Assembly: GCA_033961575.1 (NCBI GenBank)
Contig: CM066727.1
Location: 114,812,434-114,876,433, forward strand
DNA from: Aselliscus stoliczkanus
Taxonomy: Eukaryota > Chordata > Mammalia > Chiroptera > Hipposideridae
Length of the DNA stretch: 64,000 bases
Reading direction: 5' to 3'
Every line of letters starts with the position of its first letter. Position 1 is the stretch's first letter. The notes beneath the pieces are model-generated. The model worked only from the letters and a program-made list of their open reading frames with translations. It searched no databases and had not been told where the DNA came from. This document shows, in pieces, positions 26,381 to 64,000 of this stretch. The position numbers were made by a program, and so were the translations under genes.

Positions 26381-27115
26381 TTCATTACCTTTCACTTGAA
26401 CTACTATCATAGGTTTCTAACTAGTGCTTTTGCGTTGAGTTTTTCCTTCTCCAATCCATTCAATAAAAGATTATTTTTTTAAAGCACTCTTCTGGATATG
26501 TCATACTCATGCTCATAAACTTTTGCTGATTCCCCCCAGAGTAGAGAATGAAGTCCAGGTAGTAATATGACATTCAAACACTGCCACAATCTGACCCTAC
26601 TTATCTCTGTTATCATAAGTAACTGGTTATTTCCAGACTGAAGCATTCACTTTTCAGCTTTGTCTCACACTCTTCCTTTTATCTGGATTAGCCCTTTCCA
26701 TGAATAGTCACCCATAAAATTCCTACCTACTCCAATGCAAGTACCATCTGCTTGAGTGGAAGTAATCCCTTCAGCTTTGATATTCATGTACCAACTTGTC
26801 ATTGTATGTTTCTAGCATGGCATCTGTTCAAGTGTCATCAATCTTGAGCCCTTCTCTGACTACCCTATCCTCCCTTACCACCTTCCTATTCCCTCCCTTC
26901 TCTACTTTTTAAAAGACCTTATCACCACCTAAAATAGTATATATTTATTTGCTTGTGCTTATTATTTTTTCTCCCCTCACCATTAGAATGTATGCTCTAT
27001 AAGTGGAGATAATTTGTCCTTTTGTTGTTGTTGTTGTAGTTGTCGTCATATATCCAGGATCTAGAAAAGTGTCTGGCACATAGCAGATGCTCAATAATTG
27101 TTTTTGAATGTATGT
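26380..27115 (+). mobile_element. L2 LINE 3' region
   Basis: It follows the L2 3' end from AATGAAGTCCAGGTAGTAAT near 26548, through AGACCTTATCACCACCTAAA near 26914, to GTCTGGCACATAGCAGATGC and TCAATAATTG near 27070-27100. Non-coding. Confidence 0.7.
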
Positions 27116-27672
27116 TTAACGTTTCTCCCTACACGTGCGTTGCCTTTCCTGTTAGATTGATCTTCTTCCATTCTATATTTAGAATTGCTCTTCATTCATT
27201 CAAATGCCAAAGGGTAATTCTCAACCCATCCATCTCTTACAACCACCCAACATCAGATTGATAATTAACAAAAAAAATCATTCCAGTGGCACAGGATGAA
27301 TTACGAACAATGCTTGAAGATCTGGGAGGTTACAGTGATAATTCATATGAAGGCAAAGGCCTTAATAAGGGTGGCAGTGATGGAAATATGATGAAAGAAA
27401 TGTCAGATATTTAAAAGTTCCACTCAACTAGACCCAGGACAGGGAAGCTACCTAGAGTAGCTGACAATCAGAATGGGAAAACAAGAGAAAGAATATATTT
27501 GGAGGCTGTGAGAGGAGCAGCCTGGGGAACACTAACTAACTTATATTCTCCTGGCCCAGGGCTTTACTTTCCTACCCACCTTAGTCCAAAGAACATTAGA
27601 CTGTTTTTGCCAATAATCTCACCTCATTTCCCTTGCCTTCCTGTTGTAACTGTGCTGATAATCCCTGCTTCG
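27116..27672. other. Spacer, nothing recognised
   Basis: Mixed sequence without a recognised repeat or gene. Confidence 0.4.
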
Positions 27673-27683
27673 AGATCATTCTT

Positions 27684-27864
27684 GGGGTGGCCAGTTAGGT
27701 CAGTTGGTTAGAGTGCAGGTTCATAACAACAAGGTTGTCTGTTCGATTCCCACATGGGCCAGTGAGCTGCACCCTCTACAACTAGATTAAAGACAACGAC
27801 TTGACTTGGAGCTGATGGGGCCTGGAAAAACACACTGTTCCCCAATAAAAATCTATTTAAAAAA
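27684..27864 (+). mobile_element. Short Rhin-1-like SINE (single unit)
   Basis: One tRNA-like unit (GGTCAGTTGGTTAGAGTGCA, GTTCGATTCCCACATGGG) plus the Rhin-1 tail ending CCCCAATAAAAATC. The target-site duplication AGATCATTCTT or AGATTATTCTT is at 27673 and 27865. Confidence 0.88.
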
Positions 27865-27875
27865 AGATTATTCTT

Positions 27876-28775
27876 ACTATCTGCTTTCTATGTATGCTAC
27901 TGGAGAATGGCTTACATTTATGAGAAATGATATTACCATAAATTTATGGTCTCCAACCTTAAGCCCTCAGGAAGTAAGGAACAACACTTCACAGGAAATG
28001 TTTGCTCCTTCTCTTAATTTCTACAGTAGCCATTTTGGGCATTCATCATTTGCCTCAAGCACCTAAGGCAGCCCTCCCAATACATTCCTCTTTATTTTTC
28101 AAAGACACCAACTGCTTCAACTTCTTGGCTTCTCACTCACTTATCATTTCTGTACTCATACCCTCCTTCCTTCTTTCCCCCTGCTTTACAAACAGATGTG
28201 TTCCTTTCTCTTCATGCTCTCCTTTATCTCTTTAGGCACTTTGATTTTTCTCATATATTCAACTTTCATTTCTCCACTAGTTCTTTCTTCTTAGCACTTA
28301 GACATACTCATTCTTCTAGTTTGTAAAAACTTTCTTTGGTTCTCCTTTGGTAACTTCCATCTTCCCATGCCCCACTTTTCCTCTACAACCAAGGAATCTT
28401 GAGTTTATGCTTGGCTCCTTTTCTTCACCTCCCAACTCACTAGAGACTGGATTTTCACTCCATAACTTTATTTAAATTGCTCTATAATCTACTAATTGCT
28501 ACATTTAGTGATAACTTCTCATCTTGTCTTATCTCACATGATCTCTTTCTGGCATTTTACACTGTTGCCAATTTTCACCTTTTCTCCACTTGATGAAAAC
28601 ACTCTCAGATCTCTCTCTCCATTCATTCTTAGCATTGTGTGCTGGTTTTTCTTCTACTAGTGAAAGTACCATTACCTCCCTAGAAAAATTAACTTTTAAT
28701 TATGTCAGTACAAATAACTGAAGAGCAAAGCTTTGGCTTCTCTTAGTTATGCAGGAGAAACCAGAGCCTTCACAG

Positions 28776-28778
<3 letters not shown>
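27876..28778. other. Pyrimidine-rich spacer, possible worn L2
   Basis: Long CT-rich sequence with no clear family assignment and no gene. Confidence 0.35.

Positions 28779-28845
<67 letters not shown>
28779..28845. repeat. (AT)n microsatellite
   Basis: About 33 uninterrupted AT units. A long pure dinucleotide run is likely to vary in length between individuals and could stall sequencing. Confidence 0.97.
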
Positions 28846-28849
<4 letters not shown>

Positions 28850-28851
<2 letters not shown>

Positions 28852-29460
28852 AAGAATCAATATAATTGAAGGAGCATATATTTAGTATGCTCCCATCTTT
28901 ACTTAATGCTAAATTTAAGAAATAACAGCCCTTGTTCTCTGAGAGATCACAGAAAAACAGGCAATGCACACACAAACACATTAAAGGAAATATGAGCACA
29001 CAAAAAGTACATAGTTGTTCAGGGAGCCTACAACAAGAAAACAAAGAAAGAATTACTAATCGTATTTTAATTTTGAAAAAACACTGAGCAGAGAGAAGAT
29101 AGAAGATTAATATTTATCATTTCTTCTCTATTATCATTATTATTTATACTTTTACTCTCATGTCTAGGTTGGTACATAGAGAAAAAAGGTCTGTGTTATT
29201 TGTCCTCTATAAAGTCATATGTGGTATACAAAATTATTGATAAAGTCCTTGAAATAAATTTGGGCTAGTCCAAACCAATTATGAGAGAATACTTTACCCA
29301 TTTTTTTAAATTTAGAAGCTCTTGGTATATAACTTTACAAATTACACAAGTATTTTGGTTAAAAACATATTCAGAGATTCAAAGGATATGTTTTACCTAG
29401 CTAAATGACCATTTGCAATAGGGGATATTAAATTAAAATCCAAAACTAAATGATAATCCA
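28850..29460. other. AT-rich spacer, nothing recognised
   Basis: No exon, repeat family or regulatory site was recognised. Confidence 0.4.
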
Positions 29461-29478
29461 AGAAAGACAGCAAAGGAC

Positions 29479-29862
29479 CAAGCCGCTGAGTGGCTCAGTT
29501 GGTTAAGAGCACGAGCTCTGAGCAAGAGGGTCGCTGCTTTGATTCCCACACAGGACAGTGAGCTGCGCCCGAGCTGAGCTACTGCTGAACTGCCAACAGG
29601 TGGCAGGATGGCTCAGCTGGTGAGAGCACATGCTTCTAACAACAAGTTTGCTGGTTGGATTCCAGCATGGGATGGTGGGCTACTCCCACCTGCAACTAAG
29701 ACTGAACACTGCATCTTGAGCCGAGCTGCCCTGAGCTGCCGATGGGTGGCCAGATGGCAACTGGACTTGGGAGCTGAGTTAGCTGCGCCCTCCACAACCA
29801 AAATTGAAGGACAACAGCGTGGCTGTTCACCTTCCTCAATAAAATCTTGGGAAAAAAAAAAA
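29479..29862 (+). mobile_element. Rhin-1-like composite SINE (type A)
   Basis: The first unit starts AGCCGCTGAGTGGCTCAG and a second is near 29605. The tail is CCTCAATAAAATCTTGGG plus poly(A). The flanks AAGACAGCAAAGGAC and AAGACAACAAAAGAC are a drifted target-site duplication. Confidence 0.88.
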
Positions 29863-29879
29863 AAAGACAACAAAAGACA

Positions 29880-30335
29880 TTGTAAACTGAAAAACACAGA
29901 ACATTTCCCTAAAATACATTCTTTGATACATATCCATGTTCTGACTGCTGAATAAAACAATTCACAATGCACCTAAATTTATTGATAATCTTGTACCTTG
30001 CCTTACAACAGCTCTTTATCTCCTCAGTAGAAGAATTGGTAATTAGGAATCCATTAAAGGTCATGTAAGTGTAAACAATATTCAAGTAAATAATACTAAT
30101 GTCTTGGGTGGAACATAACCTGTGGACACTTTGAGGGAAGGTAGACAGACTGAAAATGAGTGTTCAAATAATCTGATTGGAAAGTAGTTGTAGATACTTT
30201 AATTAAGGGAGGACAATAGATAGTGATAATTGACAAGTAGTGTCTGTAGACCTCAATTTTTAGGTGCAAATATTTTCATTCATTATCTTGAAGAACAAAT
30301 AAAATAAAACTTTTTTCAAAAATTGTGGAACTTTA
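29880..30335. other. AT-rich spacer, nothing recognised
   Basis: No feature was found. Confidence 0.4.
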
Positions 30336-30732
30336 AGGGCCGGCTGAGTGGCATGTTGGTTGAGTTGGCTTGGGACACCAGCTCTGAGCAGCAGAGCTCC
30401 GGTTCGGATCCCATATATGAGGCCCAGTGACGCTGCACCCTCTACAGCTAAGATGGTGAACAACAGCTTGACCTGAGCTGGGCTACCGTGAGTCGCTGGC
30501 GTTGGTGTAGGCTGTAGTGGGGCTGGCCGGCAGCAGGCATGAGCTTTTGTGAGCTGTCATGAGCAGCCGTCCAATGGCTGGTGAGTGACTGCCTCACCCA
30601 GGTAGAGCGCAATGATAATACCAACATGGGCCTGTGAAGCAATGTCCTCTACAACTAGACTGAAGAACAAAAGGACAGCAACTTGTCTGCTCCCCTCCCC
30701 CAATTCCCCAATTTAAAAAATTTTTTTTAAAA
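30336..30732 (+). mobile_element. Long hybrid bat SINE (type B)
   Basis: The head GGGCCGGCTGAGTGGCATG is at 30337, with the subtype arm CAGCTCTGAGCAGCAGAG and a tail of CCCCAATTCCCCAATTT plus A-runs. It abuts a reversed type A SINE on its right. Confidence 0.85.
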
Positions 30733-30736
30733 AAAG

Positions 30737-31118
30737 ACTGCACACTCTATCCACTGAGCCAATCTAGGTAGCAGCTCAGCTCAAGGTGCTGTGTTCAATC
30801 TTAGTTGCCGGTAGGCATAGCCACCGTCCCATGTGGGAGTCAAACCCTTATTAAGAGAGCATGCCCTATCCACTGAGCCATCTGGTGGCAGCTCAGCTCA
30901 AGGTGCCGAGTTCAGCACTGTTGCTGGTGGGCATAGCCCACCATTGAATAGACAATCTTGCTGTTACACCAGCTGAGCCATCCTGCCACCTGTGCAGCTC
31001 AGTGACAGCTCAGCTAGGGTGCAGCGGTCACTGGCCCATGTGGAAATCAAACTGGTGGCCCTGTTGCTCAGAGCATGCGCTCTAAGCCAATTCTTAACCA
31101 ACTGAGCCACTCAGCCCA
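30737..31118 (-). mobile_element. Rhin-1-like composite SINE (type A), tail missing
   Basis: Reversed tRNA-like units lie at about 30740-30780, 30860-30900 and 31060-31110, ending GAGCCACTCAGCCCACC. The TTGGGGAA-type tail expected at the left end is absent, so the copy is broken where it meets the type B SINE. Confidence 0.8.
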
Positions 31119-31124
31119 CCCCCC

Positions 31125-31234
31125 ACACACGTTTTAAGAAAGGAAAAAACTGCATTAAAGTTGTAATAATCAATATATACCGATAACAAAAGATGAATAC
31201 ATGTGATGTGTATACACATTTTTGGCACCACCAG
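31125..31234 (-). mobile_element. Internally deleted copy of the mariner-type MITE
   Basis: GTTTTAAGAAAGGAAAAAAC to ACCGATAACAAAAGATGAA matches 9928-9995. The sequence then jumps directly to the right terminal repeat GTATACACATTTTTGGCACC. The transposase C-terminus segment is gone. Confidence 0.65.
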
Positions 31235-31383
31235 TATTTTAAAAAAATTTTTTAAATGTAAAACCAATGCCACTCTTCTTATTAATTTGTTTTGGAAAAT
31301 ACTACTATTTATAAATATATTTATATTAACATGTGTAATAGCTAATGTTAACAGACAAATTGGAGGGTATCTTTGGATAAGAT

Positions 31384-31710
31384 TAACATTTAATCAATGA
31401 ATTTTGAGTAAAGCATATTTGCCCTCCATAATGTGGGTGGGCCTCATCCAATCAGTTGAAGGACTGAATAGAACAAAAAGCCAGCCTCCTGAAACAAGAC
31501 GGAATTCTCCTGCAGACTACCCTCAACCTAAATTGTACGATCAGCTGTGCTTGGCCTCCAGACTTCCAGCCCACCCTGCAGATGTTGGACTTGCCAGCTT
31601 CATAATCATGTCAGCCAATTCCTCATAACAAATTTCTTTCTATCTATATACACATTGTTGGTCTTGTTTTTCTGGAGAATGCTGACTAATCCAATATGTA
31701 ATGTGTTTAT
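31384..31710 (+). mobile_element. Probable MaLR-type LTR or similar old repeat
   Basis: ATAATGTGGGTGGGCCTCAT, GATGTTGGACTTGCCAGCTT and TTTCTGGAGAATGCTGACTA are wording common to an old mammalian interspersed repeat. The subfamily is not certain. Confidence 0.45.
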
Positions 31711-31744
31711 TATTTTTATTTATTTTATTTTATTTTATTTTATT

Positions 31745-32143
31745 TTTTAAAAGATTTTATTGGGGAACCGGGGAAAGGGAACAGACAAGTTGCTGTCCTT
31801 TTGTTCTTTAGTCTAGTTGCAGAGGACGTTGCTTCACTGGCCCATGTTGGTTTCCTCATTGCGCTCTTCCCGGATGAGGCAGATCGGTCACCAGCCTCTG
31901 GATGGTCGCTCACCGCGGCTATTGGCAGCTCACGCTGGCTGCCAGCCACTCACTGTAGCCTATGGCAGCCCATTGCAGCAGGGGCTGCAGCCAACACCGT
32001 TGCTGGGGCTCACACAGCCCAGCTCCAGGTGGAGCTGTTGTTAGCTGTAGAGGGCAGTGTCACTGGCCCTCATATGTGGGATCCGAACCGGGGCCGCTGG
32101 CATCCCAAAACCAGCTCTTAACCAATGCACCACTCGGCCGGCC
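31745..32143 (-). mobile_element. Long hybrid bat SINE (type B), minus orientation
   Basis: It begins TTTAAAAGATTTTATTGGGG and ends CACTCGGCCGGCCC. Flanks of TATTATTTTTATTT lie on both sides, the left one extended into an (ATTTT)n run. Confidence 0.9.
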
Positions 32144-32467
32144 CTATTATTTTTATTTTTAAGTGAATATTTTAAACACCTCTTAGTTTTAATTTCTAAT
32201 ATAGTTAATATCTGTATGTTAATATCTATATGGATTCATAAACAAGATCTTTTTATGGTTCTCAATAATGTTTAAGACTGTATAGGGATCCTGAAATCAA
32301 AATGCTTGAGAACTACTGATGAAAACTCTACTTAAAATAAAATGAGCATAATAAAGAATTTTGATTTTTTTTGCTAAAACTGGCCCTTCCTCAATTAATC
32401 TGAATTTATGAATTTTTATTGCATTAAAAAAAAAATCCAGAGACCCCAGCACAGGATATAGTAAATT

Positions 32468-32469
<2 letters not shown>

Positions 32470-32511
<42 letters not shown>

Positions 32512-32970
32512 GATTTTTTCTGGGGGGGAATTGGGGAATGGGAACAGCCAAGTTGTTGTCCTTCAATCTTAGTTGTGCAGGGCACAGCAAGCACAGCTCC
32601 AAGTCCAGACACACTGTTCAGCTCAAGATGCTATGTTCAATTACTTGCGGTGGGTGTAGCCACCATTCGAGCAGCCTTGTTCTTAAGGGAGCACGCTCTA
32701 TCCCTGAGCCTCCCGGGTGGCAGCTCAGCTCAAGATGCTGAGTTCAGTCTTTAGTTGTGGGTGGGTGTAGCCCACTATTTCGAACAGGCAACGTTGTTAA
32801 GAGCATGTGCTTTCACTAGCTGAGCCATCCTGCCACCCGTTGGCAGCTCAGCAGCAGCTCAGTTGGGGTGCAGCTCACTGGCCCATGTGGGAATCAAACC
32901 GGTGAACCTGTTGCTCAACGCTCGCACTCTTAAGCAAACTCTTTACCAACTGAGCCATTCGGCTGGTCCA
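32470..32970 (-). mobile_element. Rhin-1-like composite SINE (type A) with (TTTA)n tail
   Basis: The tail has become a TTTA repeat (about 32467-32511). The body follows from GGGGAATTGGGGAATGGG, ending GGCTGGTCC. Target-site duplications are ATATAGTAAATTTT (32456) and ATATAATAAATTTT (32971). Confidence 0.88.
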
Positions 32971-32984
32971 ATATAATAAATTTT

Positions 32985-33515
32985 TAGATAAATACATAAT
33001 ACTCTACTATTATTTAATTGTATAATTTAATACATAATTTAATACATAATTTAAATCAATACATAATACTCTAATATTATTTAATTTTTTTCTCTGAAAG
33101 GTTATTTTCAAGAACTGTTTAAATAATGAAAACAATACCTTTAAACTACAGCTATACTGAATTGTTCTGCCCAGAGACCCAAATACCATTGATAGCCAAT
33201 TTAACATTTTGTGTGCAGAATGCCCTTATAGGAGCTGAGAAAACACAAGGTTTTCACCTTTACAATAGTGATTTTAAAGAGGTGGGCATGGGCGGTGAGG
33301 GTGGGTTTACCTACACTCTTTGAGGGGAGCATCAGAATCTGAGGTGGGTAAAATTGGAAAGGTTTTTCCATCCCCAGTGGAGATATTTATGGTCCTTCTT
33401 TTATAGACTAACTGTTAGCAGAAGAGACTGCTATAGATTTCTCAGGAGTACCAAGGCAAACAAAAATGATTGAGAATCATTACTCTATGATTTTATATTC
33501 AACTAGGGAGATAGT
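32985..33515. other. AT-rich spacer, nothing recognised
   Basis: It contains short repeats of AATTTAATACATAATTTAA type at 33020-33065. No gene. Confidence 0.4.
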
Positions 33516-33548
33516 TTAAAATAATAGGTATAAAAAAATAAAATAAAT

Positions 33549-34011
33549 GGGCCGGATGAGTGGCCCATTGGTTAAGAGCTGGTTTTGGGATGCCAGCGGC
33601 CCTGGTTTGGATCCCACATTATGAGGGCCAGCGACACTGCCCTCTACAGCTAATAACAGCTCCACCTGGAGCTGGGCTGTGCGAGCCCCAGCGACGGTGT
33701 AGGCTGCAGCCCTTGCTGCAGTGGGCTGCCATAGGCTACAGTGAGTGGCCGGCAGCCAGCGTGAGCGGCCGGCAGCCAGCGTGAGCTGCCAATAGCCGCG
33801 GTGAGCGACCATCCAGAGGCCGGCGACCGATCTGCCTCATCCAGGAAGAGTGCAATGACGATACCAACATGGGCCAGTGAAGCAACGTCCTCCGCAACTA
33901 GACTGAAGAACAAAAAAAGACAGCAACTGGTCTGTTCCCCTTCCCCATTCCCCAACAATGTTCCCCTCCCCCAATTTCCCCAATAAAATGTTTAAAAAAT
34001 AATAATAAAAT
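33549..34011 (+). mobile_element. Long hybrid bat SINE (type B)
   Basis: The head GGGCCGGATGAGTGGCCCAT is at 33549 and the tail is CCCCAATAAAATGTTT. The direct repeat AAAATAATAGGTATAAA lies at 33518-33534 and 34012-34028, though 14 A/T-rich bases separate the left copy from the head. Confidence 0.9.
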
Positions 34012-34339
34012 AAAATAATAGGTATAAAGTATAACTTGAAAGAATAACAGGAAATAAACAGAATTAATCAAAACATTTGGGATTTGTGTTTATACTGGGA
34101 GTCTGTCAGGGCCTTGCTGCTCTAATAATAATGTTAAAGCAAAACTGTTATATTTTAATTCAATATTTCATGAAATGAATTATTTCAATATTACTTGTTT
34201 TGCTTAGAATTTCATTCTCTTTTTCTTGTGAATAATATGGTTGTCCAGATTTAAGTAGTAAAACATCTCAGATTTTGATGTGAATCATTATAATTGTATG
34301 CAATGAATCACACCTTTCTTTCTCTACACCTATTTGCAA

Positions 34340-34790
34340 TATTATATTGTTGCTCTTACTGTCAAGAAATGGAGATTATTTTACCACCCTCTTGAATAAG
34401 AGTTCGCCTTATGACTTGCTTTGACCAACAGAATGTAATAGAAGTGATCTTGTATATTTTGGAGTCTAGACTTTAGGCCTAGGCATCCACTGTCATACTC
34501 TTGGAATGCTAATACTGACATACTATGAAAAAGTCCTGTCTACCTTACCAAGGATGAGAAGTCATGTGAACTGAGCCTTCTCAGCCAACATGCCAGACAT
34601 GTGAGAGAGGTCATCTTAGATCTCCCAATTACAGTCAAGCTGTCAGATGACTGTAGCTGCATGAGTGATCCCAGGTGAAACCATGAGAACACCAAACTGC
34701 CAACCCATAAAATTGTAATAATGAAGTTTTCATTTTCATCCACAAAGTTTTGAGGTGGTTTGCTACACAACAAAGGCTAACAAACAGAAC
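34340..34790 (+). mobile_element. MLT1-type MaLR LTR
   Basis: Diagnostic MLT1 wording: GACTTGCTTTGACCAACAGA near 34412, TGCCAGACATGTGAGAGAGG near 34590, AAGCTGTCAGATGACTGTAG near 34637, and AAGTTTTGAGGTGGTTTGCT near 34744. It is a worn solo LTR without coding sequence. Confidence 0.7.
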
Positions 34791-35015
34791 TATTCCCTCA
34801 AAGTGTTTGTGTATGGGATTTAGACCGGTGGATCTGAGTTACTGGGCATTAACTTTTGTGGATGCTATAATCAAATGGAGGGATATTATGTATATCACAT
34901 CCTAGTAGAGTCTCAAATATTATAAAATTTATAGTATGTAAATGTAGGATGAGGCAATGAAACATAAGGCAAATTTATCAGGTGAATCTATTCATGCATT
35001 CAACAGTTATTTATT

Positions 35016-35162
35016 TATTTATTTTTTTATAGCTGAGCCATCCTGCCACCTTTTGGCAGCTCAACGGTAACTCAGCTCGGGCTGGCCTTGAACTGCTGTT
35101 GCTCAGAGCTCAGCTTGCACTCTTGAGCGAGCTCTTAACCAACTGAGCCATTTGGCCGGCCC
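35016..35162 (-). mobile_element. Short Rhin-1-related SINE fragment, minus orientation
   Basis: It starts GCTGAGCCATCCTGCCACC and ends GAGCCATTTGGCCGGCC. The target-site duplication TCAACAGTTATTTATT is at 35000 and 35163. It lacks the long Rhin-1 tail and resembles the copy at 48290. Confidence 0.85.
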
Positions 35163-35169
35163 TCAACAG

Positions 35170-36000
35170 TTATTTATTGCACATATTCTAAATACCGAGC
35201 ACTTTTCTAGGAGCTGGAGCTAAAATGTCAATAAGACAGACACTTCCCCTGCCTTTGTATAGCCTACAGACTGAGGAAGAAAGGCAATTAAACAAGCAAT
35301 TTCAAACAGTTTGATAAGAAAGTACAGGCTACTGCTAACTAAAGCAAATTTAGAGCATTAGGGAAGGTTTTCCAGAGGAAGTGGTCTTTAAGTTGATAGA
35401 TGGAGGAGTAGAAATTCAGTCAGAAAGGGGATATAGGAAACTGTGAGGTGGGGTCAGGAGTACAAATATATTTCAACAGAGAAAATATTATTTATGAAGT
35501 CTCAGAGGTGAAAGCACTACAAAAATTCTGTGTAGTATATGGAGAAGCATAAGAGATGAAGGTTGGAAGTAGGACAGCAAATAATAAAGGAGGGGTTTAT
35601 AGTTGTTGAGGTTAGCAATGAAAAATGAAAAGATGAATTATAGATTTTAGACAAAGCAATCTGACAATCGAATGAATGGAGGGGGATTTGACAGGGGTGA
35701 GAACTGAGCTGTTAACATAGTTCAGATGAGAAAGCATTTAAATTAGGACAATGATAATAAGGATGGAGAAACATGGGTGGATTTAAGATTTTTAGAATCT
35801 CCAGACTTGAAGCACATTGTCCAGGGGTAGTAAGGAAGCAGGAGTCAAGGATTATTTTTAGATTTTTGGCTCTGGCAACTGAGTAGATGGATGAAGTCAT
35901 GGAAACTGGAAACACTGGAAAAACAGGGGGGAACTAACTATGAGCTCAAGGTACCAACTGTTGTTTTCTAGCAGGTAGCTATATGTACTTACTGGCTTGT
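35170..36000 (-). mobile_element. L2 LINE 3' region, antisense
   Basis: CGAGCACTTTTCTAGGAGCT near 35197, AGACACTTCCCCTGCCTTTG near 35239 and GTTTTCCAGAGGAAGTGGTC near 35370 follow the complement of the L2 3' end. Confidence 0.6.
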
Positions 36001-36506
36001 AATTTAGGAGACAGGCCTAGGCTGGAAATAGATTTGAGGGTCATCAGCCATAATTCGCAATTTAGGTCTTGGGGGTAGCTGCGAGTGCACATGGAGGATA
36101 AGAACAAGCCCATGGAAGTAAGTCTGCCTTTCAACAAATACTAAGAACTACACTCTCACGGTGTCTTTAGTCCTTTCTACGTTATTTTCCACAATTTGGG
36201 GGAAGTGGCGATGAACGCAGGCACAGAGATTTTTGAGAAGCGGGGTCACAACAGTTGCGATAACTTTTACAGAAAATTGAGAAAGGATTACTGAGTATGT
36301 GGTGTCAGAGGAAACCGGTTGCTGCTAAGATGACTTGAGGGTTGGAAAAACAAGGTCAAGAGCCGTTGCTTTCATGCGGGCAAAAAGTAATTCTGATGGT
36401 CCGCAGGATTTGGGGCATGGATTCCACCCGAGCTTGTTGTCATGGAGATAGTGGGTTATAAAGTAGTCTAGTGAGATTACTCGAAAAAGACACTAACGTC
36501 AAAAGA

Positions 36507-36560
36507 CTAAAAAAAAAAAGAAAAGAAAAGAAAAAAAAGAGAGAGAGAGAGAAAGAATCT
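36507..36560. repeat. Poly-purine A/GA tract upstream of KDM5A
   Basis: A-rich then GAGAGA-rich sequence immediately left of the CpG-rich promoter region. Confidence 0.85.
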
Positions 36561-36674
36561 GAAAAGGTTAGTTACTTGGAAAAAGGACAGACAAGCAGGT
36601 TAGAAAGAACAAGCCGTAAGCCGGGTTTATTTTTTCGTCCATTTGTACACAAAGGGGAACCGGTCCCACCTCAC

Positions 36675-36900
36675 CGGAAGCAGAACCTCTGCCCTCCGAA
36701 GCCTCACACATTCCTCCGCGCCGGAAGAGCACGTTCCGTCTCCTTCCGAGGGCTTCTCCTCACGGGCGAAATCGCGGGGTCTTCAAGGTGCGCCGCTGGA
36801 AGTCGTCGGGGACCGGCAACTTTCACGGACAAGGAGACAAGGCACAGCGCTGGATTGCCGGGAAAGGGAGAAAGAAGACAGGTGGATCCGCGAGGCTGCG
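36675..36900 (-). other. CCDC77: Candidate alternative CCDC77 5' exon
   Basis: Only the donor (GTGAGGTGG left of 36675 on the plus map) is seen. The right limit is arbitrary within the CpG island. Support comes from the divergent KDM5A/CCDC77 arrangement known in mammals. Confidence 0.25.
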
Positions 36901-37066
36901 CGTTGTTGCGGAGGGATTCTGTTTCTTGGCGTGGCGGAGGGATTCTTCAGCACGTAACTTCCGGAAAGTCCTGGCCCCGTGAGGAAAAGCCCCGAAGGAA
37001 ACAATAACAAACGAGAGGAAGAAGCGATTCTGGCGTTTCCGTGTTGAGCAGTTGTTGTCGGAGAAG

Positions 37067-37096
37067 ATGAGCTTTGGTCCCCGTCAGGGGACGTGA
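37067..37096 (+). promoter_or_regulatory. Short upstream ORF in KDM5A leader
   Basis: ATG at 37067 with A at -3 encodes MSFGPRQGT and a TGA at 37094-37096, 67 bases before the KDM5A start codon. If transcribed it could lower initiation at the main ATG. Confidence 0.5.
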
Positions 37097-37130
37097 AAGG
37101 GTTTGGTGGGCTTCAGCCAGTCTTTCTTAA

Positions 37131-63537
<26,407 letters not shown>

Positions 63538-63589
63538 TAGGTCAGTTTGGGGAAGTATGAAATCTAAAACTTTTGATTTGCCTTCTTTT

Positions 63590-63922
63590 TTTTTTTTTTT
63601 TTTTTAAATTGGGGAAGGGGAACTACCAAGTTGTTGCCCTTCAATCTTAGTTGTGGAGGGTGCAAATGTGGAGGGCTCAGCTACAAGAGCAGTCACGCAG
63701 CTCAGCTCAAGGCGCTGTGTTCAGTTAGTTACGGGTGGGTGTAGCCACCATCTCCAACAGGCAAGCTTGTTGTTAGGATCACATGCTCTCACCAGCTGAG
63801 CCATCCTGCCACCTGTTGGCAGCTCAGCTTGGGTGCAGCTCACTGGCCCATATGGGAATCGAACCAGTGACCCTGTTGCTGAGAGCTCACGCTCTTAATG
63901 AACTGAGCCACTTGGCCAGCCC
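63590..63922 (-). mobile_element. Rhin-1-like composite SINE (type A) in KDM5A intron 9
   Basis: Poly(T), AAATTGGGGAAGGGGAACTA, two reversed tRNA-like units, ending GCCACTTGGCCAGCCCC. The flanks TTTGCCTTCTTTTT and TTTGCTTTTT are roughly alike. Confidence 0.88.
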
Positions 63923-64000
63923 CTGGTTTGCTTTTTACTTCCATTATTTTGTAGAAAACGGACAGCATGAAAAAGATGATAGGCCATCAAATCTGAAGCC

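Noticed and set aside
28779..28845. CRISPR-like or satellite array
   Set aside because: A simple AT microsatellite without spacers. No CRISPR array or long satellite was seen anywhere, as expected for a mammal.
36471..37007. Open frame of 178 codons rich in lysine, then arginine
   Set aside because: It starts in the poly-purine tract and crosses the KDM5A CpG island in a different frame from KDM5A, with no family resemblance and no splice support.

Overview
This is mammalian nuclear DNA, almost certainly from a bat. About fifty tRNA-derived SINEs are scattered through it. One group looks like the Rhin-1 type known from rhinolophoid bats (horseshoe bats, leaf-nosed bats and relatives), and the rest carry a related GGCCGGCCGAGTGGC head. 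The remaining repeats (L1, L2, MIR, MER20, MER5A, MLT1, mariner) are normal for a placental mammal. The species cannot be fixed from this window; a rhinolophoid bat is my best inference.

Two spliced protein genes lie head to head. CCDC77 (coiled-coil protein) runs leftward: coding exons at 17419-17472, 13702-13945, 10966-11108, 3836-3932 and 2579-2651 give about the first 198 residues, and the rest of the gene lies beyond the left edge. KDM5A (JARID1A/RBP2, histone H3K4 demethylase) runs rightward: its CpG-rich promoter and ATG are near 36.6-37.2 kb, and coding exons 1-9 lie at 37164-37328, 39933-40010, 42449-42571, 52167-52337, 54278-54412, 59823-59928, 61180-61271, 61883-62041 and 63403-63522. 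These encode residues 1-383 (JmjN, ARID, first PHD finger); the JmjC catalytic domain lies beyond the right edge. All exon joins keep frame and have GT/AG borders.

By region: 0-18 kb holds the CCDC77 coding exons, one long decayed L1 with six later insertions, and an intronless retrocopy of a PLAC1/OOSP-family oocyte-secreted protein gene. 18-25 kb is L2, SINE and mariner sequence. A second CpG-rich promoter-like block sits at 25.38-25.70 kb and probably serves CCDC77. 25.7-36.5 kb is repeat-rich spacer or CCDC77 5' intron. 36.5-64 kb is KDM5A with SINE- and L1-filled introns.

I found no new multi-gene system. The points most worth a second look are a mariner copy with long outward-facing inverted arms, a hybrid SINE family that joins one SINE's head to another's tail, the duplicated CCDC77 promoter arrangement, the retrocopy, and several nested or inverted SINE pairs.
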